From Dactylis glomerata (Eukaryota; Streptophyta; Magnoliopsida; Poales; Poaceae): a stretch of 64,000 nucleotides of DNA. The notes below the pieces were generated by a model. It did no database searches and was not told where the DNA came from. It saw only the letters and a list, made by a program, of their open reading frames with translations. The position numbers were made by a program, and so were the translations under genes. This document shows positions 1-10,253 of the stretch, piece after piece. Within the stretch, counting starts at the first letter, position 1. Each line of letters opens with the position of its first letter. The stretch lies in the NCBI GenBank assembly GCA_007115705.1, contig QXEO01001125.1, positions 434,001 to 498,000 on the forward strand. The letters are read 5' to 3'.

Positions 1-499
1 AAACAAAGTTTGGGATCCTGATAGGATGTCTGACGGTCGCACTAGCCGCTACGAGCGTAGACAAATAAAAGTAGCAAATAGCTAAACTTCTCTAAACAAA
101 ATCCCCCTAACCCTAATGCCTCGCAGTCTATTTATTTAGGACGAAGACGCCTGATTGATGGCGGCGGCGGCGGCGGCAGGATCTGCGCATGCGTTCTTGT
201 GTTGGCCTAGGCCCAGCCTCCATGTACGGTCACGATGCGAATTGAGCATGCTTTACTTGGCCTTGATAGCCAATTAGCCATACGCCACATACATTGGGCC
301 CATCACCACCAGGATCTCTCGCATGGAATAGATAAAGGCCTCCATATGCTTGACAATACATGCACGTAGAAACTTGTTCGTGTGTAGACTGAATAACAGA
401 TGTTTGAACTTGATTATTCTTCAGCAGTTCACAACGCAGTTCACAACGATGTAATATTGATGAAGTAGTAGTTTTATCAGAAGTAGCCATGTCCTCAAC
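1..499 (-). repeat. 3' LTR (partial) of the gag-only retrotransposon
   Basis: Positions 1-499 match 20096-20594 with about three differences (near 384, 390 and the terminus). The minus-strand LTR begins TGTTGAGGACATGG here and TGATGAGGACATGG in the other copy, giving the expected TG start. About 279 bp of this LTR lie beyond the left edge. Confidence 0.92.
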
Positions 500-2647
500 A
501 TCCTCCCTGCCTTGAAAACAAAGCCGTCCGCGGCGTCTGTTTATCTGAAACGCATCACAGAGCAAAGCAAAAATATGTGCGAAATATATATTTCCTTGCA
601 AAGACGTTAGCTCAGGAGGGTCAGATACACTGTTTATATACCATAAGATAGTGTCTATATTTGAACTATGAAAAGGCAGATGCAGATGGCAAGGCATATC
701 CAAATAAGAAGATGAAGCGCTCAAAGGAAAAATTTCAGAATTGAAAGTAAGCATAGTATGCTTAGTCTCTAAGTGAGGTTTAGGAGTATCTTCCAAAATT
801 TTAGTATCACTTCCCTCCCCTTTATCCTTTGCTTCGTTTACAATTTCATCAGGAGTCATAGGCAACAAGTTAACGGTTTTTCCTTCAAACATAAGTGTAT
901 AAGAATTTGTTCTACCATGATGGATGACATTATTATCATATTGCCAAGGTCGACCCAACAGTAACGAACATGCTTGCATAGGTACGACATCACAATCAAC
1001 ATAATCATGATAGGAACCAAGTGTAAAATGCACTCGCACACGGCGTGTTACCTTCAGCTTACCACAAGCGTTGAGCCATTGGATGTAATATGGACGGGGG
1101 TGTCGTGTAGTGGTGATGCAAAGCTTCTCCACCATCTCTATACTAGCCAAATTATTGCAGCTCCCCCCATCAATAATCACACTAACGGAATGTCCTTTGA
1201 CAACAAACTTTGTTTGGAAAAGATTATGGCGTTGATGCAATTCACCATGCCCCTCTTGAGCACTAAGTACTCGCATCGTGATGAGGCTTGGGTATTGATC
1301 CGCCATATCAGCAGTCATATATATGTCCTGTGACTCGGGCTCACCAGTGTCACCTACATGATTAATGACAAGCGTAGCACAGGGATCTTCATCTAAATCA
1401 CTAGAGGAAGAGTACTCACCATTTTCTCGCACAACTAATGCGCGCCTATTTGGGCAGTCCTTCTTCATGTGGCCAAGACCTTTACAAGTATGGCATTGCA
1501 CATCCCTTGTGCGTCCCGATGAGGCGGTCGAATAAGAGCTCTTGGTAGGTGCCATGGGCATGTGTGGTGAAGATTTTGAATTTGTTGTACGTGGCCCATT
1601 GTTGGAGTCTGTTGTGGTAGTCTCACGAGGGAATGGAACAGAGGTAGTGGGTGTCCATGACGTGCTACGACCTGCAGAAAAATTACCTCTTCCCTTGTTT
1701 CGTCGTCCCTGTACTTCCCTTTCAGCTTTGCAAGCAAAATGGAACAAACGAGTAATAGAATTGTACTCTTTATAGTCTAGTATATCCTGGATTTCACTAT
1801 TTAAACCACCTAAAAATCTAGCCATCATAGCATCTTCAGTCTCATTTAAACCACAACGCAATAAACTAGTTTGCAGCTCTTGATAATAGTCCTCAACACT
1901 TTTATTGTCTTGCTTCAAACGTGATAATTCATTCAGTTTATCACGAGCATAATATGAAGGAACAAAACGTTGTCGCATAGCTCGTTTTAAAGTATCCCAA
2001 TTAGTAGGTATGTTGTTGACATGATTACGACAATACTCACTCCACCAAACAGAAGCAAAGTTTGTAAATTCACTAGTAGCAGCCCTAACTCGTTGGGTTT
2101 CAGGAATATTAGGACATGCAAATTTTTGTTCAACTAAAAGCTCCCAATCAAGATAATCATCAGGATTATATTTACCATTGAAAGCAGGCATAGTAAATTT
2201 TATTTTAGCATTAGAGTGGTCATAGTCTCGAGGTGGAGCTCTTGCCATACCATGACGATTGAAGCGCAACTGTCGATGATCACGGTTGTTGTTGTGGTTG
2301 ACCGCAGTATCATCCTCGGTGTCACCGGCATAATCCTCGTAGTTGTCCCCATGTTCAGTAGCGGGGTGTTGTGGATCACCAAAAGCCACACGTCGAGCCC
2401 GTGAAGTGGCATGGCCACCGGTGGAATCCCGAGCGGTAGCAGTGTTGTTGACAGGAGGTGCAACTTGTAACCCTTCAAGACGTGTCAAGATATCTTGTAG
2501 GTGTGTGTTGGAAACACCTTGTGCATCCTCGATGGACTTGAGCCTCTCTTCAACCTCAATTTGGCCACTTTCAAGTTGAGCGAGGCGCTCGCTTGTGACC
2601 TTCACGTCCTCGGTAAGGCCCTCGAGTGTGAGTTCATCCCCTGGCAT
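230..2647 (-). CDS. gag: Gypsy gag polyprotein with zinc knuckle and partial aspartic protease
   Basis: This is the structural polyprotein of the gag-only element. Translation can begin upstream at 2674, but the ATG at 2647 (MPGDELTLEG) looks more natural. The order is an N-terminal coiled-coil-like stretch, a retrotransposon gag domain (YLDWELLVEQKF through FLGGLNSEIQ), a serine/threonine-rich linker, a CX2CX4HX4C zinc knuckle (CHTCKGLGHMKKDC, near 1455-1500), and an aspartic protease core with IIDGGSCNN (near 1150-1180) and LLLGRPW. The catalytic D-[ST]-G triad reads DGG, which is common in plant Gypsy proteases. No pol follows: the frame runs through the polypurine tract and ends at 230 inside the 3' LTR, so roughly the last 90 residues are LTR-encoded. 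The frame is open throughout. Confidence 0.85.
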   Translation of the reverse strand: MPGDELTLEGLTEDVKVTSERLAQLESGQIEVEERLKSIEDAQGVSNTHLQDILTRLEGLQVAPPVNNTATARDSTGGHATSRARRVAFGDPQHPATEHGDNYEDYAGDTEDDTAVNHNNNRDHRQLRFNRHGMARAPPRDYDHSNAKIKFTMPAFNGKYNPDDYLDWELLVEQKFACPNIPETQRVRAATSEFTNFASVWWSEYCRNHVNNIPTNWDTLKRAMRQRFVPSYYARDKLNELSRLKQDNKSVEDYYQELQTSLLRCGLNETEDAMMARFLGGLNSEIQDILDYKEYNSITRLFHFACKAEREVQGRRNKGRGNFSAGRSTSWTPTTSVPFPRETTTTDSNNGPRTTNSKSSPHMPMAPTKSSYSTASSGRTRDVQCHTCKGLGHMKKDCPNRRALVVRENGEYSSSSDLDEDPCATLVINHVGDTGEPESQDIYMTADMADQYPSLITMRVLSAQEGHGELHQRHNLFQTKFVVKGHSVSVIIDGGSCNNLASIEMVEKLCITTTRHPRPYYIQWLNACGKLKVTRRVRVHFTLGSYHDYVDCDVVPMQACSLLLGRPWQYDNNVIHHGRTNSYTLMFEGKTVNLLPMTPDEIVNEAKDKGEGSDTKILEDTPKPHLETKHTMLTFNSEIFPLSASSSYLDMPCHLHLPFHSSNIDTILWYINSVSDPPELTSLQGNIYFAHIFALLCDAFQINRRRGRLCFQGREDVEDMATSDKTTTSSILHRCELRCELLKNNQVQTSVIQSTHEQVSTCMYCQAYGGLYLFHARDPGGDGPNVCGVWLIGYQGQVKHAQFAS
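500..510 (-). other. Polypurine tract for plus-strand priming
   Basis: The minus strand reads GGCAGGGAGGA directly before the TG of the 3' LTR, the normal position and composition of an LTR-retrotransposon polypurine tract. Confidence 0.8.
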
Positions 2648-2674
2648 AGTTAGAACAAGAGAGAAAAATACCAC

Positions 2675-3268
2675 AATATAGTATTATCCCTATAAACTAC
2701 AAGGCCGTGGTGGAAAAAAAATCACTAATACTCAAGCTTACTATCAAATTCTTATTTGTTCTTACCAATGATACAGGTGGCAATCGGCACACTGGTGTTG
2801 GCTTCAAACTATCAATGAAGATTTGATGGAGCGATAACCAGGAATCAGTAATGTCGGGACCTGTAACTTATTGATAGAAAAGTGTAGCTTGGTAATGGTT
2901 TCCTCAACTCACAATTTAGTGGCACAATTTAGCAAAAAGCAATGCAAGTTGAATGATTGTTCAAACTCCTAACCAGTGCTGGCAGTCGACTAGCAACAGA
3001 TAAAACAATCTAAGCTCAGATACTGAAAATAGTGAGTCTGAGAGTGGGAAAACGGTAGTAGCTCTAATCAGCTAGATATAAGTGAGGCATGCAATCATAC
3101 GATATCTCGAGAGTTTAAAACTGAACAGGTATGTATAAGCCAGCTGAAAATAAAATGTCCAGTATCAACACTCCGTAAATTCCAAACAGTAGCAGAAGTA
3201 TGTAGCTAGCCGGCTGGGTTTTTTTTTTCTTTCTTTCCTTTTTTTTTACCAGCCGGTTACTAGCAAGG
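2675..3268 (-). other. Retrotransposon leader, gag-proximal half
   Basis: Non-coding leader between the gag start and the CACTA-1 insertion point. It continues at 19168 on the other side of CACTA-1. It holds a T-rich run near 3221-3247. The last three bases (AGG, 3266-3268) are the left target duplication of CACTA-1. Confidence 0.7.
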
Positions 3269-3515
3269 CACTAGTAGAAAAATGGGCATCGGTCTAAGCC
3301 TTTAGTACCGGTTCCCGTATGAACCGGTACTAAAGGGTGCATTAGTACCGGTTCATTTGCCCAGCCGGCCGAGCAACATCAATACCGGTTAGTTGAGGGC
3401 CTTTTGTACCGGTTCATACTACGAACCGGTATGAAAGGGTTTTAGTCAAATTTTGAGGGCCAGAGCTGAACCTTTAGTACCGGTTCATCTGAAGAACCGG
3501 TACTAAAGGGCCCCT
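3269..3515 (+). repeat. CACTA-1 left terminal inverted repeat and subterminal motif array
   Basis: After the terminal repeat there are at least four palindromic units of the form CTTTAGTACCGGTTC...GAACCGGTACTAAAGG (about 3300-3510). In En/Spm such repeats bind the TNPA protein. They sit just upstream of the TNP2 leader, so they may act both in transposition and in promoter control. Confidence 0.85.
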
Positions 3516-4038
3516 GCCCTATTTCTTCAGGCGCCCGATCCCTGCATCTCATTTTCCCTTCTCCTTCTCCTCTCTCACATTTCCAAATATTTTGCACCTC
3601 TCACACACTCCAATAAATCTTCATTTCTCTCCACCATTTTATCAAGATTGACAGCACCCATCTATCTAAGGGTTAGCAATATCATCCTTTCTTCCGGCGT
3701 TCCTAATTTAGCTTATTTCTTTGCTAGTTTAACTCATATTATTTTTCTAGTGCTAGCAAGGTGTTTGATGAAATGCCTAAGTTAGGGATTTCATTCTTTT
3801 TGTATGCAATTGAGCTCAAATTAAAGTATGATTTGTAGGTTTTAGTATCGTCCCCGTCCTCACCGCCGTCGATCGCTAGCGTCTTCCCCTAGCCGGCACT
3901 GTACCACCTAGGTGAGCCTCTTTTTTTAATAAAAAAAACTTAGTTTTATATGATGAACTTGAATATTAATTAAGTTGGTCACTCATATATCCATGATGTT
4001 GTGTAATTAATGATTTTTGATATACTTATATAATGCAG

Positions 4039-7000
4039 ATGAATCGACAATGGATGTACGGTGACCGATGCCATCCCGACTTCATTACTGGCATGCATTA
4101 TTTTCTCAACGTGGCGGAGGGAAATAGGCGGTCGAATGGTTTCATTTATTGTCCATGTAGTTCCTGTAGGAATACGAAGGATTACTCTACCTCAAAGACC
4201 CTTCACTTCCACCTGCTTGAGAATGGTTTCATGCCCGGCTATAATTGTTGGACCAAGCACGGAGAAAGAGGGGTTATAATGGAAGGCAACGAAGAAGAAG
4301 AGGATAGTGACAACTATCCTATGTTCACTGAAGACGGTGATAGTAGTATGGGGGAAGACGAAGCTGAAGAAGAGCCCATTTTTGATGAGCCCATTTTTTG
4401 ATGACCCCGATGACGATTTGGGTCGGGCCATTCTTGATGCGAAGATAAACTGCGGAAGTGAAAAGGAGAGGTTGAAGTTGGAGAAAATGTTAGAGGATCA
4501 CAACAAACTGTTGTACCCAAATTACGAAGATGGCCAGAAAAAACTGGGTACCACACTGGAATTGCTGCAATGGAAGGCAGAGAATGGTACTTCTGACAAG
4601 GGATTTGAAAAGTTACTGAAAATAATAAAGAAGATGCTTCCAGGGGAGAACGTATTGCCCTCTAGTACGTACGAAGCAAAGAAGGTTGTCTGCCCTCTAG
4701 GATTAGAGGTGCAGAAGATACATGCATGCATCAATGACTGCATCCTCTACTGCGGGGAGTACGAGAATTTGAATGCATGCCCGGTATGTGGTGCATTGAG
4801 GTATAAGATCAGGCGAGATGACCCTGGCGATGTTGAGGGCGAGTCCACCCACAGGAAGAAGGTTCCTGCGAAGGTGATGTGGTATGCTCCTATAATACCA
4901 CGGTTGAAACGTTTGTTCCAAAACAAAGAGCATGCCAAGTTGTTGCGATGGCACAAAGAGGACCGTAAGAAAGATGTGATGCTGAGACACCCCGCTGACG
5001 GATCGCAGTGGAGAAAAATCGATAGAAAGTACAAGTCATTTTCAGATGACGCAAGGAACTTAAGATTTGGTCTATGTACAGATGGCTTTAATCCTTTCGG
5101 GGAGCAGAGCTCCAGTCATAGCACCTGGCCAGTGACTCTATGTATCTATAACCTTCCTCCTTGGTTATGCATGAAGCGGAAGTTTATTATGATGCAAGTG
5201 CTCATCCAAGGCCCGAGGCAACCCGGCAACGACATTGATGTGTACCTGAGGCCATTGGTTGAAGAACTTTTACAGTTGTGGCGTGAAGAAGGTGTACCTA
5301 TTTGGGATGAGCACGAACAAAAGGAATTTAACCTACGAGCGTTGTTGTTTGTAACCATCAATGATTGGCCTGCTCTTAGTAACATTTCAGGACAGTCAAA
5401 CAAGGGATACAATGCATGCACACACTATTTAGGTGAGACTGACAGTATATATTTGAGAAACAAGAATGTGTACATGGGGCATCGTCGATTTCTTCCAAAA
5501 CAACATCAAGTAAGAAAGAGAGGAAAGCATTTCAGAGGTGAGGCAGAAGACCGAATGAATCCTACCCGCCCTACTGGGGATGTTATATATGATATGGTCA
5601 AGGATTTAAAAGTGATCTTTGGAAAGGGTCCTGGCGGACAATCTGTTCCGCATGATGTTGACGGACATGTACCCATGTGGAAGAAGATGTCTATATTTTG
5701 GGAGCTACCCTACTGGAAAATCCTAGAGGTTCACTCTGCAATCGACGTGATACACGTGACGAAAAATCTTTGCGTGAACCTGCTAAACTTCTTGGGCGTG
5801 TATGGGAAGACAAAAGATACACCGGATGCACGGCACGACCAGCAATGTATCCACGAAGGAAACAACCTGAATCCAGAGAAGTATCAAGGTACTGCCAGCT
5901 ACGCTCTTACCAAAGAAGAGAAGGAGATCTTTTTTGAAGTCCTGAGTAGCATCAAGGTCCCGTCTGGCTTCTCATCAAATATAAAGGGAATAATAAACAT
6001 GTCATAGAAAAAGTTTCAAAACCTAAAGTCTAATGACTGCCACGTGATTATGACACAATTACTTCCGGTTGCATTGAGGGGGCTTCTATCAGAAAATGTT
6101 CGAGTACCCATTGTGAAGCTATGTGCGTTCCTCAATGCAATTTCTCAGAAGGTGATCAATCCACTAACTCTAAAAAATTTACAGAAGGATGTGGTGCAAT
6201 GTCTAGTCAGCTTCGAGTTGGTATTCCCACCATCCTTCTTCAATATTATGACGCATCTCCTCGTTCACCTGGTCGAAGAGATTAGTGTTCTCGGTCCTGT
6301 ATTTCTACACAACATGTTCCCCTTTGAGAGATTCATGGGAGTCTTAAAGAAATACGTTCATAACCGTGCTAGGCTAGAAGGAAGCATCTCCAAGGGCTAT
6401 GGAACAGAGGAGGTCATTGAGTTTTGTGTTGACTTTATTCCTGACCTTAAGCCGATCAGTGTTCCTGAATCGCGCTATGAGGGGAGACTGCGTGGAAAAG
6501 GCACGCTAGGAAAGAAAGCAATAATGTGTATGGACGGACATTCTTTCACTCAAGCACACTACACAATTCTACATAATTCCAGCTTGGTGGCTCCATACAA
6601 AGTGGAACACAAGAATATTTTACGCTCTGAATACCCGGAGCAACGTGAAGATTGGATTGATGGAGAACACATAAAGACTTTCGGCGGTTGGTTGCAAACA
6701 CGGCTCATGAATGTCACTGATGAAGAACAGCTATACTTGTTGGCCAAGCAACCATCTTCGACTATATCGACATTTCAAGGGTACGAGATAAATGGGAATA
6801 CATTTTACATATTCGCCCAAGATAAAAAGAGCACCAACCAAAACAGTGGTGTCCGCTTTGATGCAGCAGAGGACAATGGGAAGAAGGTCACATATTATGG
6901 GTACATAGAGGAGATATGGGAACTTGACTATGGACCTAATTTCAAGGTCCCTTTATTCTGGTGCAAATGGTTCAACCTGAAAAACGGGGTACAGGTAGAC

Positions 7001-7371
7001 CCGCAGTACGGAATGACTACAGTGGATCTCAAGAATCTAGGGTACGACACCGAACCATTCGTCCTAGCCAGTGAAGTGGCTCAGGTTTTTTATGTGAAGG
7101 ACATGTCTACCAAACCGAAAAAAGAAAAGAAAGGCAAGAGGACACATCATACGATGACCCAAAGCGCCACATAGTTCTTTCAGGAAAAAGAAACATCGTG
7201 GGAGTAGAGGACAAGACAGACATGTCAGAAGATTATAATAAGTTTGATGATATTCCACCCTTCAAGGTGAAAACTGACCCAAGCATCATTTTAAATAATG
7301 AAGATTGTCCATGGCTGCGTCGCAATCAGAAGAAAGGGAAACACAAGAAGAAAACTCAGAAGACTAGATAG
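4039..7371 (+). pseudogene. CACTA-1 TNP2-type transposase, frameshifted and nonsense-mutated
   Basis: This is the catalytic transposase of the CACTA superfamily. A probable 5'-UTR intron runs from about 3911 (CTAG|GTGAGC) to the AG at 4038; translation would begin at 4039 (MNRQWMYGDR). Domains in order: transposase-associated domain with paired cysteines (CPCSSC), the TNP2 domain (about 4400-5990, with KIHACINDCILY, CPVCG and ATINDWPAL-type VTINDWPAL), a DUF4218-like region (DCHVIMTQLLPVALRG onward), and a DUF4216-like C-terminus (GYEINGNTFY to AQVFYVKD). Three lesions are visible: a frame change in the T-run near 4390, an in-frame TAG at 6005-6007, and a frame change near 7160 after which the usual C-terminus continues in another frame to the stop at 7369-7371. 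No functional protein is expected without suppression. Confidence 0.88.
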
Positions 7372-7427
7372 GGATCATAACTTGTGTATCTCAATATGGA
7401 TTTTTGTGTAATGATGTTATTGTATGA

Positions 7428-7518
7428 GGGAAATTTTTCCGAGGCGGAGCTTCCGAAGATGCCGTAGGGCGTGAGCACCAACGACATCTTCGAGAAACTC
7501 CGCCGCGGGAGATTTCCC
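7428..7518. ncRNA. Candidate hairpin RNA, copy 1 (miRNA-like foldback)
   Basis: A 91-nt segment starting GGGAAATTTTTCCGAGGCGG and ending GCCGCGGGAGATTTCCC. Its two arms pair over roughly 38-42 bases with a few mismatches and bulges around a small loop (GTAGGGCGTGAGCACC). It lies about 57 bp past the transposase stop, so it could be in the transcript's 3' UTR. The size and pairing resemble a plant pre-miRNA or siRNA-producing foldback. No expression evidence is available, and a short inverted duplication without function remains possible. Confidence 0.5.
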
Positions 7519-7569
7519 AACCCTTTACCCAAAACTGTTAGAGGAGATAGAGTCTTTCACGGGCTTGCA

Positions 7570-7660
7570 GGGAAATTTTTCCGAGGCGGAGCTTCCGAAG
7601 ATGCCGTAGGGCGTGAGCACCAATGACATCTTCGAGAAACTCCGCCACGGGAGATTTCCC
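7570..7660. ncRNA. Candidate hairpin RNA, copy 2 (miRNA-like foldback)
   Basis: Second copy of the 91-nt foldback, 142 bp downstream of the first. It differs at two positions, both in the 3' arm (C to T in the loop-proximal part, G to A near the base of the stem). The 5' arm is unchanged. Tandem duplication of an entire foldback is typical of small-RNA loci but could also be a simple local duplication. Confidence 0.5.
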
Positions 7661-7676
7661 AACCCTGTCCTCCATC

Positions 7677-8330
7677 CATGGGAATGAAACTCTCCCTACC
7701 TTCTAGGTTGGCTTGTTGAGCTGCTTGCCATGGGAATGAAACTCTCCCTACCCTTTTATAGGCACGGCACCGCTTCTACTTTGTCTTGTTCCTCCGACAG
7801 GGGCATCGTGCGTCCACCCACGCGTCCTTATCTCATCAAGCACTGCATCCACCCACGTGTCCTTATCCTGCCGACATCTTTAGTCTCGGTTGCACCCACA
7901 CCAACCGGGACTAAAGGTTACCCACACGTCCTTATCCCACTGACAGTTTTGTTAGATGACACAAAAACCACCTTTAGTCCCGGTTGTACCCACCAGCCGG
8001 GACTAATGGTTAGATGGTTCCCCGTGCCACTGCGTTCCCGCCTATTTTCTTCCCGCGCTTGGCACCGCTTCTACTTTGTCTTGTTCCTCCGACAGGGGCA
8101 TCGTGTGTCCACCCACGCGTCCTTATCTCATCGAGCAGTGCATCCACCCACGCGTCCTTATCCTGCCGACATCTTTAGTCTCGGTTGCACCCACCAACCG
8201 GGACTAAAGGTTACCCACACGTCCTTATCCCACCGACAGTTTTGTTAGATGACACAAAAACCGGGACTAAAGGTTCCCGCCTATTTTCTTCCCGCGCTTT
8301 CCACCGCTTCCCGCCTCCGTCTTCCCGCCA
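7677..8330 (+). repeat. Internal repeat cluster with palindromic CCGGGACTAAAGG motifs
   Basis: Begins with a 25-bp direct repeat (CCATGGGAATGAAACTCTCC..., 7677 and 7728). A segment of about 297 bp is then duplicated in tandem (near 7769 and 8066). Each copy contains foldbacks of the type CTTTAGTCTCGGTTG...CAACCGGGACTAAAG. This motif differs from the TACCGGTTC motif at the element ends. It resembles a CACTA subterminal region and lies just upstream of the small gene at 8414. It may be a fused terminus of another CACTA or a promoter-proximal binding array. Confidence 0.7.
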
Positions 8331-8337
8331 TTTTTCA

Positions 8338-8413
8338 CTATATATATGTAGGCTTGGCCTCCATTTACATATCACATCTAGACTCATATCTGCAAACATC
8401 ATCACTCTCTTCC
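8338..8413 (+). promoter_or_regulatory. TATA box and short leader of the 8414 ORF
   Basis: CTATATATATG at 8338-8348 lies about 66-76 bp before the ATG at 8414, in a context (GCCATTTTTCACTATATATA) that looks like a plant core promoter. Confidence 0.5.
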
Positions 8414-8821
8414 ATGGCTTCCATCGTATCTCTAACCCCCCAGGAGGCGGAGGCGCTTTGCGCCTCAAACTACCCCTGCCCGCCGGGCTACCGCGTCCCC
8501 ACCGGCTGGATGCTGAGCGTCGGAGGCGTACCGATCCCTCCTGTCCCTGTAGGTGTGGCGCGCCAGATGGCCATCACGAACCACTACTACTTCGAGCTCA
8601 CGCCAGAGCAGCGGAGGAATCCTCAGTGGCATCCCGACTACAGCCCGACTTGGGACGCCTTCTTCATCAATCGGCGTGAGAGTGCGCTTGCCAGGCACGA
8701 GGAGGATGGCTCGCCTCGTTCGAACTTCAATGAGGCCGGCCGTCGGCTATGGTGGCGCGGCCGGACTCTCCAGAGCGTCATGGCCTACCGTGGCCCCCGC
8801 CTGCGCTACCCTCAGTCTTAG
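8414..8821 (+). CDS. Small CACTA-borne protein of unknown function, 135 aa
   Basis: The start at 8414 (MASIVSLTPQEAEAL) was chosen because it follows a TATA-type promoter and a leader; an upstream in-frame extension runs into repeats. The protein is rich in proline, tryptophan and arginine (PCPPGYRVPTGW, ITNHYYFELTPEQRRNP, NEAGRRLWWRGR). I recognise the general style from uncharacterised grass proteins linked to CACTA elements but can assign no function. The stop is TAG at 8819-8821. The same frame then stays open for 39 more codons to a TGA at 8939-8941, encoding a D/Y-rich acidic tail (DASDDDTGDYDDYSGD), so the TAG may be a recent nonsense change truncating a longer protein. No transmembrane segment or signal peptide is obvious. 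Confidence 0.5.
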   Translation: MASIVSLTPQEAEALCASNYPCPPGYRVPTGWMLSVGGVPIPPVPVGVARQMAITNHYYFELTPEQRRNPQWHPDYSPTWDAFFINRRESALARHEEDGSPRSNFNEAGRRLWWRGRTLQSVMAYRGPRLRYPQS

Positions 8822-8941
8822 CCCACGCGTGCTCACCATTCGAGGTTCGACTACCGCGACCCCGATGCCAGCGACGATGACACCGGCGACTACGACGACT
8901 ACAGTGGGGACGTTTATAGGGCTAGGCACGACTATGACTGA

Positions 8942-9139
8942 ATCACTCCAACATTCAAAAACAAGCTCGGTCGATTGTGACCTAATTCGGCCATGTATCT
9001 TAATTTTCAGTTGAGATATGTACTTCTTTTCCTGTTCAATCGTTTTCCCGCCCTTTTTCTTTCCGCCTTTTTCTTTCCGCCCTTTTCTTCTCGCCCTTTT
9101 CCTCTCACGGACGCAGCGTGCCGCCGCGCTAACCGACAC
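8942..9139. other. Non-coding stretch, pyrimidine-rich
   Basis: 3' flank of the 8414 ORF. It contains a C/T-rich run with repeated CGCCCTTTTTC-like words (9045-9105). No gene is seen. Confidence 0.5.
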
Positions 9140-9668
9140 TTAATTATTAAGCGAACATATGATCAAAAGAAACTGCAACAGAAAAATCAAATATAACTAA
9201 TCAAAAAGAAAATCAAACATAACTAATCAAAAGAAAATAGGAAATCAAATATAACTAATCAAATATAAGTAATCAAAAAGAAAATCAAATATAACTAATC
9301 AAAAGAAAATAGGAAATCAAATATAACTAATCAAATATAAGTAATCAAAAATAAAATCAAATATATCTAATCAAAAGAAAAAAGAAAATCAAATATAACT
9401 AATCAAAAATAAAATAAAATATATCTAATCAAAAGAAAATATAAAATCAAATATAACTAATCAAAAATAAAATCAAACATATCTAATCAAAAGAAAATAG
9501 AAAATCAAATATAACTAATCAAAAATGAAAATCAAAAGAAACTGCAAAAGAAAAATCAATAGAAACGGCAAAATAAAAATGAAACGAAAATCAAAAGAAA
9601 CAGCAAAAGAAAAATCCAACGAAAAGCAACAGAAAAAGCAACAGAAAAATCAAAAGAAAAAGAAAAAA
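9140..9668 (+). repeat. A-rich tandem repeat array
   Basis: Degenerate tandem copies of an AATCAAATATAACTAATCAAAA unit (about 30-40 bp with variants) run to about 9525. An A-rich stretch of AAAGAAAAATCAA-type words then continues to 9668. A 100-codon lysine-rich ORF here (9525-9827) is a composition artefact. Confidence 0.85.
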
Positions 9669-9830
9669 ACCTTTGGTACCGGTTGGTGGAAAGAACCGGT
9701 ACGAAAGGTTAAAATCGCGAAAAGAATTTTCGTAATTAAATTTGGTACCGGTTTCTATTACGAACAGGTACTAAAGGTAACCTTTAGTACCGGTTCTTTA
9801 CCGCAACCGGTACCAAAGGTCCTTTAGGGC
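9669..9830 (+). repeat. Internal copies of the CACTA-1 subterminal motif
   Basis: Three foldbacks of the TACCGGTT...AACCGGTAC type, flanked by CCTTTGG/CCTTTAG and CCAAAGG/CTAAAGG. They have the same form as the repeats at both termini (3300-3510 and 18955-19145). They lie immediately upstream of a probable promoter and GC-rich leader of the TNPA-like/Ulp1 gene, as expected if the accessory protein binds and regulates its own promoter. Confidence 0.75.
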
Positions 9831-9854
9831 TTTTTCTTCCACGCGCCATCGCCA

Positions 9855-10253
9855 AATCCCCTCTCTCTCTCTCTCTCCAAACACACGCACGCGCCGCCGG
9901 AGCACGCAGCCTCGAGCCGCCGGCCTCCTCCCGCCGGCCTCCTCCCGCGCCCCCGGTCGCGCATCGCCGGAACACGCAGCCGCGCGTGTCTTCTCCGGCC
10001 TCCTCCCGCGCCCCCGGCCTCCTCCCGCCGGCCTCCTCCCGCGCCCCCGGCCGCGCATCACCGGAACACGCAGCCGCGCGTGTCTTCTCCGGCCTCCTCC
10101 CGCGCCCCCGGCCTCCTCCCGCGCACCCGGCCGCGCATCGCCGGAACACGCTGCCGCGCGTGTCTTCTCCGGCCTCCTCCCGCGCCCCCGGCCGCGCATC
10201 GCCGGAACACGCAGCCGCGCATGTCTTCTCCGGCTTCCCGTCGTCTTACAGGT
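9855..10253 (+). repeat. GC-rich tandem repeats in a probable 5'-UTR exon
   Basis: After a CT microsatellite (9858-9876) come four imperfect units of 57-95 bp containing GCATCGCCGGAACACGCAGC and CCTCCTCCCGCGCCCCCGG. The block ends with CTTACAG|GTAACC near 10253, a good splice donor. I infer an untranslated first exon of the downstream gene (15042-18663). Long overlapping ORFs on both strands here reflect the repeat period and GC content. Confidence 0.6.

Noticed and set aside
230..2647. Host gene with a CCHC zinc finger
   Set aside because: LTRs, primer site, polypurine tract and gag/protease order show it is retrotransposon gag.
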